Shown: piece after piece, positions 7,130-13,049 of the stretch
Numbering within the stretch: position 1 is the first letter of the stretch
Layout of the letters: each line of letters opens with the position of its first letter
DNA from: a virus
Direction: 5' to 3' (one strand)
IMG/VR virus record: IMGVR_UViG_3300043466_001600
Location: 1-24,104 of that record
Length of the DNA stretch: 24,104 bases
Notes under the pieces: model-generated
What the model was told of the DNA's origin: nothing
Databases searched by the model: none
Seen by the model: only the letters and a program-made list of their open reading frames with translations
Program-made: the position numbers and the translations under genes

Positions 7130-7292
7130 GTTTTTTGTTGTCCAAATATTCATCAACCATGTTGCCGATCAGGATTTTCAATCTTTCCTTTTCAACAACC
7201 GGAACTCTGAATGCAATTGTCGTGGTTGGCTCTCCAGACTTGCGTCCGCATCCGGCTTTGCGAGGGCCGTTGTTTGGGATTCCTTTAGGCAT
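7113..7292 (-). CDS. Small basic DNA-binding-like protein (possible ribbon-helix-helix)
   Basis: A 59-aa frame starts MPKGIPNNGPRKAGCGRK and ends KKQNPLS. The arrangement of a basic Gly/Arg/Lys lead, a strand-like TTTIAFRVP segment (about 24-32) and a following helix (VEKERLKILIGNMVDEYL) resembles small ribbon-helix-helix proteins. In these the strand pairs in the dimer and contacts DNA. Its ATG overlaps the preceding gene's stop by 8 nt, so the two are co-transcribed. A regulatory role is an inference from this pattern. The stop lies within a terminator hairpin. Confidence 0.7.
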   Translation of the reverse strand: MPKGIPNNGPRKAGCGRKSGEPTTTIAFRVPVVEKERLKILIGNMVDEYLDNKKQNPLS

Positions 7293-7464
7293 ATCCGAAC
7301 ATAATTTTACTACCTTCTTTCCACAATTGATTGCAGTCTATTTCAGAGTCATTACACTCAATCCAATATTTTGAATCTAATACCGAATCATCTAAAACCT
7401 GAATGAATTTTACATTAGTGGTTTCGTAATCTCTTTTAAAATTGATTTGCTTGTAAGTCTTCAT
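7285..7464 (-). CDS. Hypothetical small protein
   Basis: A 59-aa frame (MKTYKQINFKRDYETTN ... GSKIMFGYA). It is acidic with two cysteines (about 37 and 44) and a tryptophan-containing end (NQLWKEGSKIM). It reads as a small soluble alpha/beta protein with codon use like its neighbours. It overlaps the next gene by 8 nt and follows a terminator. No family is recognised. Confidence 0.65.
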   Translation of the reverse strand: MKTYKQINFKRDYETTNVKFIQVLDDSVLDSKYWIECNDSEIDCNQLWKEGSKIMFGYA

Positions 7465-7489
7465 TTTGTTTTCTGTTTTTGATTGTTTG

Positions 7490-7515
7490 AAAATAAGGGG
7501 CCGAAGCCCCGTTTT
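7490..7515 (-). terminator. GGGGC-GCCCC terminator
   Basis: GGGGC (7497-7501) pairs with GCCCC (7506-7510) across a tetraloop; on the minus strand TTATTTTC follows. It ends the gene at 7519-7671. An almost identical hairpin lies at 7007 bases past 10,000 (17007-17020), so the phage reuses this terminator. Confidence 0.75.
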
Positions 7516-7518
7516 GGT

Positions 7519-7671
7519 TTAAGCGGTCATGTACAGGGCTTTTTCTCTTGCAGTTTTCAAATAAGAAGCTTGATTCCAGAATTTTTCAATTAAGGCTTTG
7601 ACTTCATTAGCCGAAAAACCCATTTTAGTTAATTCTTTTTCAGTTCTTAATTTCATTGTTTCGTTGCTCAT
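7519..7671 (-). CDS. Hypothetical small helical protein
   Basis: A 50-aa protein, MSNETMKLRTEKELTKMG onwards, with helical pattern (ANEVKALIEKFWNQASYL). The start at 7671 is preferred to the upstream ATG at 7704, because the promoter -7 box overlaps that codon. It has its own promoter and terminator, so it is a one-gene unit read divergently from the lysis cassette. Such isolated micro-genes are often early anti-host or regulatory proteins, but nothing specific can be said here. Confidence 0.65.
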   Translation of the reverse strand: MSNETMKLRTEKELTKMGFSANEVKALIEKFWNQASYLKTAREKALYMTA

Positions 7672-7701
7672 GTCTTTTTTCTGTTTTTGTTTTCGTTGAG
7701 A

Positions 7702-7733
7702 CAAAGTAAACCCTTTCTTTTAAATTCTGCAAA
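7702..7733 (-). promoter_or_regulatory. Promoter of the 7519-7671 gene
   Basis: On the minus strand TTTG (7733-7730) lies 20 nt from TTACTTTG (7709-7702), one mismatch from TAnnTTTG. This placement fixes the gene start at 7671 rather than 7704. Confidence 0.6.
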
Positions 7734-7797
7734 CATATTTGAAAAGAAATGTAAAATAAATTTCAAATAATTTTTATCCCTCTGATTTACAGGGCGT

Positions 7798-7828
7798 TTT
7801 GATTACACAATTTTTAGGGTAAAATTTG
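7798..7828 (+). promoter_or_regulatory. Promoter of the lysis cassette
   Basis: TTTG (7798-7801) is followed after 18 nt by TAAAATTTG (7820-7828), a -7 box one base longer than consensus. The M15 start codon is only 4 nt beyond, which would make the message leaderless or nearly so. Confidence 0.45.
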
Positions 7829-7832
7829 CCAA

Positions 7833-8195
7833 ATGCTACAATTGAAACATTTCACTCTTTCGGAATTTGATTCGAAGGATGCCCCTGGTTCTGGTTCACA
7901 AATGCAGCCAGACTTTTTGACCAAACTTGACAAGGCCCGTGCTTTATGCGGAATCCCTTTCAAAATCAATTCAGGCTTTCGGACCATTGCACACAATAAG
8001 GCCATCGGTGGTGAACCTAATTCATCGCATACGAAAGGTTGGGCGGCTGACATCGGCTATTCATCAGGAACGGAAGGGTACAGGATTCTCTGCTCACTTC
8101 AGGCGGTAGGATTCAACCGGGTCGGCATTTACAAATCATGGATTCATGTTGATTGTGATCCTTCTTTACCTTCTCACGTCATTTGGTCAAAGTAA
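7833..8195 (+). CDS. Peptidase M15 family endolysin (D-Ala-D-Ala-type peptidase)
   Basis: A 120-aa enzyme cutting peptide cross-links in the host wall at lysis. It has the M15 zinc motif SSHTKGWAADIGY (H66, D73) and the later HVD (H105, D107). The N-terminal KHFTLSEFDSKDAPGSG is typical of M15_3 phage enzymes and supports the start at 7833. The SGFRT segment at 47-51 supplies the usual substrate-site arginine. It has no signal peptide, so it needs a holin. It is first in a five-gene plus-strand cassette, whose next gene starts on its stop codon. Confidence 0.92.
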   Translation: MLQLKHFTLSEFDSKDAPGSGSQMQPDFLTKLDKARALCGIPFKINSGFRTIAHNKAIGGEPNSSHTKGWAADIGYSSGTEGYRILCSLQAVGFNRVGIYKSWIHVDCDPSLPSHVIWSK

Positions 8196-8506
8196 TGAAA
8201 GATGTAATCAATCACTTTATTTGTCGGCTCAAAGAGGACACAATGAAATTTATTGGCGACATTGGAACGGTCAGCGTTGCGGCTTTATTCTCCCAGACCG
8301 AAAACTGGATTCTTATTCACGGTGCGGCTTTGCTGATCTTTGGGCGTTTGGTCTTATTGGTTATGGATGGATACAAACGGTTAAGGGATGTGAAGAAACC
8401 GGAATGGGAATCCAACGTAAAGCCGATCCTAAAAACAGATGCACTTCGTGAAAGAAAACTTTCAACATGGCAGAAAATCAAAAACCTTTTTAAGTCAACT
8501 TTATGA
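8195..8506 (+). CDS. Small membrane protein of the lysis cassette (holin candidate)
   Basis: A 103-aa protein starting at the ATG that shares one base with the M15 stop (TAATG). It has one clear transmembrane segment (about 41-61, ILIHGAALLIFGRLVLLVM) and a less hydrophobic stretch before it, followed by a long basic cytoplasmic tail. An internal ATG at 8243 could give a shorter form. Location and topology fit a holin or a holin partner. No named family is recognised. Confidence 0.7.
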   Translation: MKDVINHFICRLKEDTMKFIGDIGTVSVAALFSQTENWILIHGAALLIFGRLVLLVMDGYKRLRDVKKPEWESNVKPILKTDALRERKLSTWQKIKNLFKSTL

Positions 8507-8814
8507 AATTTGTAATTGTCGCTTTATCACTCCTTGCAGTGGGCATTGGTGGAATTGAATATCAAATCCAGTCAAACATCCAGAAACGTACCAAGATCGA
8601 CCGGAAGGTTGATTCATTGATGTTGGTTCAATCCGTCAGGATTCAGGTTCTGAGCAATGCCAATGATTCGCTTAATCGTCGCATTCAAAATTTGGCTATC
8701 TGCGTTCAGTATCTGGATTCGGTCCATGAGTCAAAAGGGTTTAAAACTGAAAGAGCGGAGAAAAGAGGTCGGTTCATTGGCGGACTGATTAAAGGATTGT
8801 TCCCGGGTCTTTAA
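8503..8814 (+). CDS. Membrane-anchored coiled-coil protein (i-spanin-like)
   Basis: A 103-aa protein with an N-terminal signal-anchor (FVIVALSLLAVGIGGIEY, about 3-20), a heptad-like periplasmic helix (about 28-72, including DRKVDSLMLVQSVRIQVLS) and a basic Gly-rich end (GRFIGGLIKGLFPGL). This is the topology of the inner-membrane spanin (Rz type), which joins with an outer-membrane lipoprotein to fuse the envelopes. It overlaps the previous gene by 4 nt (ATGA). The pairing is inferred from architecture; spanins diverge too much for recognition by sequence. Confidence 0.65.
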   Translation: MKFVIVALSLLAVGIGGIEYQIQSNIQKRTKIDRKVDSLMLVQSVRIQVLSNANDSLNRRIQNLAICVQYLDSVHESKGFKTERAEKRGRFIGGLIKGLFPGL

Positions 8815-9044
8815 TGAACTTCCAACGATGGATGGAAGGTATAAGTTTTGCCGTTGTCACTCTGATGACGGCCGGCCTTCTGTTGGGCGTCGGTTGGCTT
8901 TACAAATTTGAAAAGATAGACAAGTCCGATACTATTCTAATTTATGTCCTCGGTCAGTTTATCACCGGATTTTGGGATATGGTCAAGAAACGAAACCGGA
9001 TTGAATCACAACCAAATCAACAACGTGAAAAAGCTACTGATTAG
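8814..9044 (+). CDS. Two-helix membrane protein (holin candidate)
   Basis: A 76-aa protein with two membrane segments (about 11-30, FAVVTLMTAGLLLGVGWLY; about 41-57, ILIYVLGQFITGFWDM) and a charged, Gln-rich C-terminal tail. Short length, two helices and the charged tail match class II holins. It starts on the preceding stop codon (TAATG) and its 3' end overlaps the lipoprotein gene by 20 nt. Either this protein or the one at 8195 could be the pore-former, with the other as antiholin. Confidence 0.65.
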   Translation: MNFQRWMEGISFAVVTLMTAGLLLGVGWLYKFEKIDKSDTILIYVLGQFITGFWDMVKKRNRIESQPNQQREKATD

Positions 9045-9174
9045 CGTTCTCCTGGTTCTCTTTGCTTTCGGTTGTTCCCGTCAAATCAAGTATTCGGAAT
9101 ATTCCAAGCGGAATCAATATTGGCATAATAAAGGGCCAATGAAAGCCCGACCAAATCCGAAACGGGTGTTCTAA
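9025..9174 (+). CDS. Small lipoprotein (o-spanin-like)
   Basis: A 49-aa frame with a GTG start at 9025: a KK n-region, hydrophobic stretch LLISVLLVLFAF and lipobox FAFG-C (Cys at residue 17). After cleavage about 33 basic residues remain (SRQIKYSEYSKRNQYW onward). It begins inside the preceding holin-like gene. Short outer-membrane lipoproteins in a different frame at the end of a lysis cassette are the hallmark of o-spanins (Rz1 type). An upstream ATG in the same frame would bury the signal peptide, so GTG is preferred. It would pair with the protein at 8503-8814. Confidence 0.65.
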   Translation: MKKLLISVLLVLFAFGCSRQIKYSEYSKRNQYWHNKGPMKARPNPKRVF

Positions 9175-9177
9175 AAA

Positions 9178-9207
9178 AAGCCCCTACCAACGGCAGAGGC
9201 ATTTTAT
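9178..9207 (+). terminator. Terminator of the lysis cassette
   Basis: GCCCCT pairs imperfectly with AGAGGC (about 9184-9210 region), preceded by A7 and followed by ATTTTATC. It has one mismatch and a modest U-tract, so it may be leaky. Confidence 0.45.
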
Positions 9208-9230
9208 CTCTATATTCAACCCTAAAAAAG

Positions 9231-9338
9231 CGGCTGGGACGGGATTCGAACCCGTAAGCTGAGATTGTCCAGTTGCAAACTAATGTGCCTCTACTCAGTC
9301 TGTGGGTACGTTCAGCATCTCCATTCTGCCACCCAGCC
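9231..9338 (-). tRNA. tRNA-like gene, oversized (about 107 nt), anticodon not assignable
   Basis: On the minus strand GGCUGGG (9338-9332) pairs perfectly with CCCAGCC (9238-9232) as a 7-bp acceptor stem. The T arm is canonical, ACGGG-TTCGAAT-CCCGT (9255-9239). U8 and a 3-bp D stem (GCA/UGC with a GG-containing loop) are also present. No standard 5-bp/7-nt anticodon arm can be drawn in the 60 nt between. Possible pairings are UGAAC with GUUUG enclosing 29 nt, followed by a class-II-like variable arm (CUGG/UCAG), or an 8-bp CAGACUGA/UUAGUUUG stem. No CCA is encoded. It may be a tRNA with an insertion in the anticodon loop, a decayed class II tRNA, or a tRNA mimic. Confidence 0.6.
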
Positions 9339-9425
9339 ATTTTACCCGTCTTTCCGGGCCGTCAATGCTTTTTGTCGATTGGGGTAGTCTTAGTCATCCA
9401 CTCCCCGAAAAGTAGATGTGGGGTG

Positions 9426-9743
9426 TTAGGGGTGCAAATCTTTCCTGCTACATGGAATTGAATCGTTGAATAAATCGCCTATTGCTATGCAGTTGTACTT
9501 TGACTGACTAATATAAAACTCTTCAATAATCCATTCGCTTTTAGCCTTGCCTTGAACCGTAACAACCCAATCAGGATCGTCGTATCCTTTATGAAATTGC
9601 GGAATCATTATTTTCCCAACCTTCATGTAAGTAGTATATTGGTAGTGCCTAGCAGGTTCGTACCGTTTTTTAACTACTTTTCCTTTGTGGATTTGATGCC
9701 CACATGAACAAACTAGCAGCACGATTATTAGCAACTTTCTCAT
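9426..9743 (-). CDS. Phage-encoded lipoprotein
   Basis: A 105-aa protein with an N-terminal lipoprotein signal (MRKLLIIVLLVCSCG; Cys 12 or 14). The mature part begins GHQIHKGKVVKKRYEP, then beta-rich segments (DDPDWVVTVQGKAKSEW, IIEEFYISQ). Lipoproteins with this GKVVxKRYEPA...DDxDWVxTVxGK layout recur in Bacteroidota phages and mobile DNA; the function is not known to me. It ends upstream of the tRNA-like gene and sits one base after the HAD-like gene. It could act in superinfection exclusion at the envelope (speculative). Confidence 0.8.
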   Translation of the reverse strand: MRKLLIIVLLVCSCGHQIHKGKVVKKRYEPARHYQYTTYMKVGKIMIPQFHKGYDDPDWVVTVQGKAKSEWIIEEFYISQSKYNCIAIGDLFNDSIPCSRKDLHP

Positions 9744-9744
9744 C

Positions 9745-10275
9745 TCACATCTCCCCTTTCGAGGCGTTTAAGGTTTCGATTGCTTTCATTGCTCTTTCTT
9801 TTGTCAGACCGTATCCATCCAGACTGAATATGTGACGGGATAATCTTTTGCCACCTGAACAGCATACAAAGTACGGGAGTTGTTCCGGTAGCATATCTGT
9901 GTCGTCATCCAGAATCACATATTTATCAACTTCATTCAGTCGCAGCCATTCGGCTATTTCTTCGCCCCTGACTGCGTTTGTATGCCTGAAATTCGGTGTA
10001 ACATCAATCACTTCTCCGGGCAAATCCCTGACTTCCCACATCAACTGCATTTTGACTAATCCGGCATTTCTCCAAGTGGATGAAATCACAATCTTAGCTT
10101 CAGTCTGGTCAATGATGGTTTTTAGGTTTTCGACAAATTTCGGATTGAATTTATGGCCAAACTCGTCACGCCCTTGATTGATTACATTCAAAACTCCGTC
10201 AATATCAAGGAAAATTATTTTCATTCGTTTGTCAATCTCATACCGGAGGCGTTCGGTGTCGGGGTGTGGTGTCAT
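9745..10275 (-). CDS. HAD-superfamily phosphatase-like protein
   Basis: A 176-aa protein with HAD motifs: motif I FLDIDGVLN (D24, D26 by the long start), motif II KIVISSTWR (Ser/Thr about 65), and motif IV YVILDDDTDM (D about 122-124). The S-S-T-W-R and DDD pattern matches the HAD domain seen in phage nucleic-acid end-repair proteins (polynucleotide 3'-phosphatase or Swiss-army-knife repair type). A role in removing phosphates from RNA or DNA ends is plausible. The start at 10275 overlaps the previous stop (ATGA); an internal ATG at 10224 begins MKIIFLDIDG, the usual HAD N-terminus, and may be used instead. Confidence 0.85.
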   Translation of the reverse strand: MTPHPDTERLRYEIDKRMKIIFLDIDGVLNVINQGRDEFGHKFNPKFVENLKTIIDQTEAKIVISSTWRNAGLVKMQLMWEVRDLPGEVIDVTPNFRHTNAVRGEEIAEWLRLNEVDKYVILDDDTDMLPEQLPYFVCCSGGKRLSRHIFSLDGYGLTKERAMKAIETLNASKGEM

Positions 10276-10499
10276 GGCTTCTTTTTAAATTGTTGAAACC
10301 ATTCAATAAAAGTTAAACCATTTTCTCTACCTTCAAAAAAAGCTACTTCTAATTCGATTTCACTATACATTCTTTCTGCATTCAATTTAGCATTTTCCTG
10401 TTGGCATTCATTCCAAACCTGAAGCAATGCGTCTTTTACAGAATGACTTTCAGGATATGCCGTCTGTAATTGTATTTGTTTTATTCGTTCTGAATTCAT
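10272..10499 (-). CDS. Small conserved phage protein
   Basis: A 75-aa acidic helical protein, MNSERIKQIQLQTAYPES onward. It has the YPESxSVKDALLQVWNEC motif and an ending in which a charged E/G-R-E-N segment precedes FIEWFQQFKKK. This layout is common in Bacteroidota phage accessory regions, where it occurs near small replication and regulatory genes, but no biochemical function is known to me. It overlaps both neighbours by 4 nt, part of a tightly packed operon. Confidence 0.8.
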   Translation of the reverse strand: MNSERIKQIQLQTAYPESHSVKDALLQVWNECQQENAKLNAERMYSEIELEVAFFEGRENGLTFIEWFQQFKKKP

Positions 10500-10591
10500 T
10501 TCCCTTCAACTTTATAAACATACATTGTATCAACCCGCCCTGAGTCAATGATGAGTTCCAGACGGGGCGTGAGTTTTCCCAATACTGGCAA
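10496..10591 (-). CDS. Possible 31-aa micro-protein or frameshifted end of the preceding gene
   Basis: In the +1 frame relative to the gene at 10545-10847, an open stretch reads LPVLGKLTPRLELIIDSG then RVDTMYVYKVEGK. It stops with a TGA overlapping the next ATG (10499). It could start at TTG 10591. Alternatively, it is the true C-terminus of the preceding protein, reached by skipping one A at GGGAAAAC (about 10571-10578). The beta-strand-like sequence and the ATGA coupling support real coding. Confidence 0.4.
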   Translation of the reverse strand: MPVLGKLTPRLELIIDSGRVDTMYVYKVEGK

Positions 10592-10847
10592 TTAAGTTTT
10601 CTAACTTTTCCTTGGTCAAATACCCATCATAATCGTAGTTATGAAGGCAAACCAAATCAGTTATTTTTCGGTAATCCTTGAAATCGCTTTCACATACAAA
10701 AAGCGTTTCATTGGGTGTTCCAACGCTTCCAACGCTCAAATGCCTGTTTCTTCCAAGCTGATAAATCAAAGCATTGGAGACTGTGAAATGTGGGATTCTT
10801 TCGAACCCCATTTCATTTAGTAGTATATCTTCCGTCAGATCGCTCAT
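10545..10847 (-). CDS. Small conserved phage protein
   Basis: A 100-aa protein, MSDLTEDILLNEMGFERIP onward. It contains the characteristic ETLFVCESDFKDYRKIT and DLVCLHNYDYDGYLTKEKL stretches, which recur in small proteins of Bacteroidota phages; function unknown. Predicted alpha/beta fold with a terminal helix. The last residues (THAPSGTHH) are unlike the rest, and a different frame continues convincingly past its stop (see 10496-10591), so the C-terminus may be misread. It overlaps the metalloprotease gene by 4 nt. Confidence 0.8.
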   Translation of the reverse strand: MSDLTEDILLNEMGFERIPHFTVSNALIYQLGRNRHLSVGSVGTPNETLFVCESDFKDYRKITDLVCLHNYDYDGYLTKEKLENLIASIGKTHAPSGTHH

Positions 10848-12460
10848 TTCACTCCCACTTCAAAAATCCTGCTGATGTTCCCCGTTCCCGTTGTCGTCAA
10901 AACAAACCGTCTTCCGGTCGCATTAATCACCTTGGTGAACTTCACCTTCTTATCGAACGCCAAAGGAATATCCCGACCATCAACCGTCAGTGTCAATGTC
11001 TGGTTAGGGCTGCCAGTTCCATACCCCGAACTCAAATAAACCTGCGTCCGTGTCGTGGGCTGTGCAAACGCCCATGTCAGCGTTGTGGCTCCGGTTGTTA
11101 AGAATCGGGTTGTTTCGTTGCCATCAACCGCCTTTGCTGTGTCGGCCCTTGTGAATCCCTGATATGGCGTTCCGGAGATAGTGAAGGTGTTGGTGACAGG
11201 AACAGAACAGATTTGACTTGTCGGGCCTGTATAGCTGCCAGTACACGGCGAATTGATTGCAGTTGGCGTAATCGTTTGGAACCCGTTGATACACGGCCCT
11301 AGCGTCAGGGAATAGGTGCATGGTGGATTGGATGGTTGCTTCTCAATCGAAGCCGGAACGATGCCTCTGCAATTCAATGGAGTGGCCGTCACAAGTCTGG
11401 TTCTGTATCCACCGGAATAGCTACTCCACGGGCCTACGGTCGTGGTACAGGCCGGTGCAGGATCAACTGGCAATACTCCCTTTTGTGCGTTCCAGTATGC
11501 TACCATTCGGGCCGCTGAAACAGGATGAAATGTATTGGCCGTATCCAATGCCTGATACAATTGTCCGTAGCTTAAGACGGACGTTGGTTTGAATGGTCGT
11601 TTCGTTGTTGTGCCGCAAGGTGAACCGTTTTCAAAGTAAGTGCTATCAATCCGTCTTTGCGTTCCGTCTGGAAAGTCGTTGCAAACAAAAGTATGCCGAC
11701 CGTTTAGCCAATGCCCCATCTCGTGCGTGGTTGAATTAAGCGTGTTGTAGGTCGGGAGTGGGATAAGATACTGACTCGGTGCGCCAATTACCGCAACATT
11801 CCAGATTCGCTTGTTCGGATCAGCGTTGTTATTCAACACTCCCATACTAGCAATACCACCGACGTTTCGGGTTGTCAGCAATAACTTCCCATCAACATCC
11901 CACCTCGTGCAGTACATTACCCCGAACTCGTTGTATAGGGTTTGTGTTGTGGTGTTGGATGGAAGGTTTGTGAGTACCGTTGGGGAAGTGTGAACAATCA
12001 CTTCTTTGATTCCCCATTTCGGCAATCCCGCCCTATCAAAAGCAAGTTGCACTTTGCCAAATAATTCCGAAACGTAGTTCACGCAATTCTGAACATTGGA
12101 ACCAAGCTGAACGTATTTATCGTGTTCCACTACAATCAACAGCTTCGGCATTACCGGCCCTACCGACATAGCCTCTGGTGTCGTAATGGTTTGTTGCGGA
12201 ACCGGAACCATGATTGGCGTAGGATCAACCTCAACAGGGGCAAACACAACGCTATCGGCTACCTTTTCCCCTCTGGCCTTCCCGTTCATGAACAACTTAC
12301 CTTTTAAGCGTTTCATGCGTGGATGGGTGAACCGTTGGGAATGTCCGTTCTCGTCTTTGACCTCAAACTTTGGAAGTGTAAGGTCTGTTGAGTCGGCTTT
12401 TTGAGCGACGGCTGCCACCGATACTGCGATCAGGAGCAGGAGAGTGAGGAGGTTTTTCAT
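10844..12460 (-). CDS. Secreted metzincin-type zinc metalloprotease with TSP1-like repeats
   Basis: A 538-aa protein. The signal peptide is MKNLLTLLLLIAVSVAAVA (1-19). A metzincin catalytic domain covers about 100-330. It has the zinc helix HEMGHWLNGRH (H246, E247, H250, H256), with Gly one position later than in the usual HExxHxxGxxH. The Met-turn position appears as SVLSYG (about 294-299), with Leu for Met. Next, about 335-422 carries cysteine-paired segments (GPWSSYSGGYRTRL; LGPCINGFQT) resembling thrombospondin type 1 repeats. A C-terminal domain (about 425-538, TADTAKAVDGNETTRF) resembles a discoidin-like carbohydrate-binding module. The order recalls ADAMTS/M43 proteases. It is probably exported from the infected or lysogenic host. 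Confidence 0.85.
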   Translation of the reverse strand: MKNLLTLLLLIAVSVAAVAQKADSTDLTLPKFEVKDENGHSQRFTHPRMKRLKGKLFMNGKARGEKVADSVVFAPVEVDPTPIMVPVPQQTITTPEAMSVGPVMPKLLIVVEHDKYVQLGSNVQNCVNYVSELFGKVQLAFDRAGLPKWGIKEVIVHTSPTVLTNLPSNTTTQTLYNEFGVMYCTRWDVDGKLLLTTRNVGGIASMGVLNNNADPNKRIWNVAVIGAPSQYLIPLPTYNTLNSTTHEMGHWLNGRHTFVCNDFPDGTQRRIDSTYFENGSPCGTTTKRPFKPTSVLSYGQLYQALDTANTFHPVSAARMVAYWNAQKGVLPVDPAPACTTTVGPWSSYSGGYRTRLVTATPLNCRGIVPASIEKQPSNPPCTYSLTLGPCINGFQTITPTAINSPCTGSYTGPTSQICSVPVTNTFTISGTPYQGFTRADTAKAVDGNETTRFLTTGATTLTWAFAQPTTRTQVYLSSGYGTGSPNQTLTLTVDGRDIPLAFDKKVKFTKVINATGRRFVLTTTGTGNISRIFEVGVK

Positions 12461-12480
12461 TTTGTTTTTTTGTAAAAATA

Positions 12481-12657
12481 CTAATCAATTTCTTTTTGTT
12501 GCAAATTTATTTCAGACTCTTTTTCTCTTACGGCCTTCATGACAAGTTCACGAATCAGCTTTGAACGGTTCATTTGCCCGAATACGGCAAGAAATCGGTC
12601 CATTTGCTCATCGTTAAATGTTGCGGTCAATTTTCGCATCCCGTGATAGTCGGACAT
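12481..12657 (-). CDS. Ribbon-helix-helix DNA-binding protein
   Basis: A 58-aa protein, MSDYHGMRKLTATFNDEQ onward. Strand MRKLTATF (7-14) is followed by helix 1 (NDEQMDRFLAVFGQ), a turn with N-R-S, and helix 2 (KLIRELVMKAVREKE). This is the Arc/MetJ/CopG fold, with strand residues entering the major groove. The start at 12657 is chosen because the preceding gene stops at 12662; a longer start would overlap it. It lies just before the metalloprotease gene and may regulate it, or itself. Confidence 0.75.
   Translation of the reverse strand: MSDYHGMRKLTATFNDEQMDRFLAVFGQMNRSKLIRELVMKAVREKESEINLQQKEID
12502..12509 (-). promoter_or_regulatory. Possible internal promoter before the metalloprotease gene
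   Basis: The complement of CAAATTTA gives TAAATTTG, an exact -7 box, inside the 3' end of the ribbon-helix-helix gene and 42 nt before the protease ATG. A GTTGCAA word overlaps it. No clear -33 element is seen. Confidence 0.35.
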
Positions 12658-12661
12658 TTTC

Positions 12662-12910
12662 TTAATCTTTTTCTGGTAGTGTTGCATAGCTTATTTCTTT
12701 GGTTTTTAATCGTTTGTAATCTTTGAGCATCCAAAACTGACAATCATAAAATTCAGCATTGGACTTGTGTTCTTTGATTTGGCTCTTGGTTGATAGGCTT
12801 TTGGCCTTGTCGTAGTGTTGATCCCGTTTCCTGATGACAGATTCAATCATCTGTTCAATCAACCGGATGTCCTTTGAATTGCCGTTACCGGATTTGTTCA
12901 TGTGAATCAT
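12662..12910 (-). CDS. Hypothetical small basic helical protein
   Basis: An 82-aa Lys/Ser-rich helical protein, MIHMNKSGNGNSKDIRL onward. A long charged helix covers residues about 15-75 (IEQMIESVIRKRDQHYDKA and later QFWMLKDYKRLKTKEI). The start at 12910 or the ATG three codons later (12901) are both possible. It overlaps the preceding small gene by 26 nt and is in the replication operon downstream of dnaB. No family is recognised. Confidence 0.7.
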   Translation of the reverse strand: MIHMNKSGNGNSKDIRLIEQMIESVIRKRDQHYDKAKSLSTKSQIKEHKSNAEFYDCQFWMLKDYKRLKTKEISYATLPEKD

Positions 12911-13049
12911 TTTTCAAAATGTCTTTGACCAGGGTGATGAAAATTGAAATGTCCATCTTGGTCACGGTTTGATCTTTGATCCGATTCTGCAATGCATTCA
13001 CGAACGGTTGAATCTGATTGCATTGATCTTTAGAAAGTGGTTCTTTCAT
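12885..13049 (-). CDS. Small helical protein overlapping the end of dnaB
   Basis: A 54-aa frame, MKEPLSKDQCNQIQPFVNA onward, ending KNDSHEQIR. It starts 20 nt inside dnaB in another frame and overlaps the next gene by 26 nt. It is all-helical by pattern (LQNRIKDQTVTKMDISIFI, TLVKDILKN). Its position directly after dnaB suggests a replication accessory role, but this is only context. Overlaps at both ends and sensible composition favour a real gene. Confidence 0.6.
   Translation of the reverse strand: MKEPLSKDQCNQIQPFVNALQNRIKDQTVTKMDISIFITLVKDILKNDSHEQIR

Noticed and set aside
7084-7374. Plus-strand open frame of 96 codons
   Set aside because: It crosses a terminator hairpin and is antisense to two better small genes with coupled start/stop (7113-7292, 7285-7464).
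9339-9425. Regulatory element in the short gap between the lipoprotein gene and the tRNA-like gene
   Set aside because: Only a weak CCCC/GGGG pairing is present (about 9401-9425), without a U-tract or promoter box.
10790-12404. Several plus-strand frames antisense to the metalloprotease gene
   Set aside because: The minus-strand gene has a signal peptide, zinc motif and domain order; the antisense frames have no such features.
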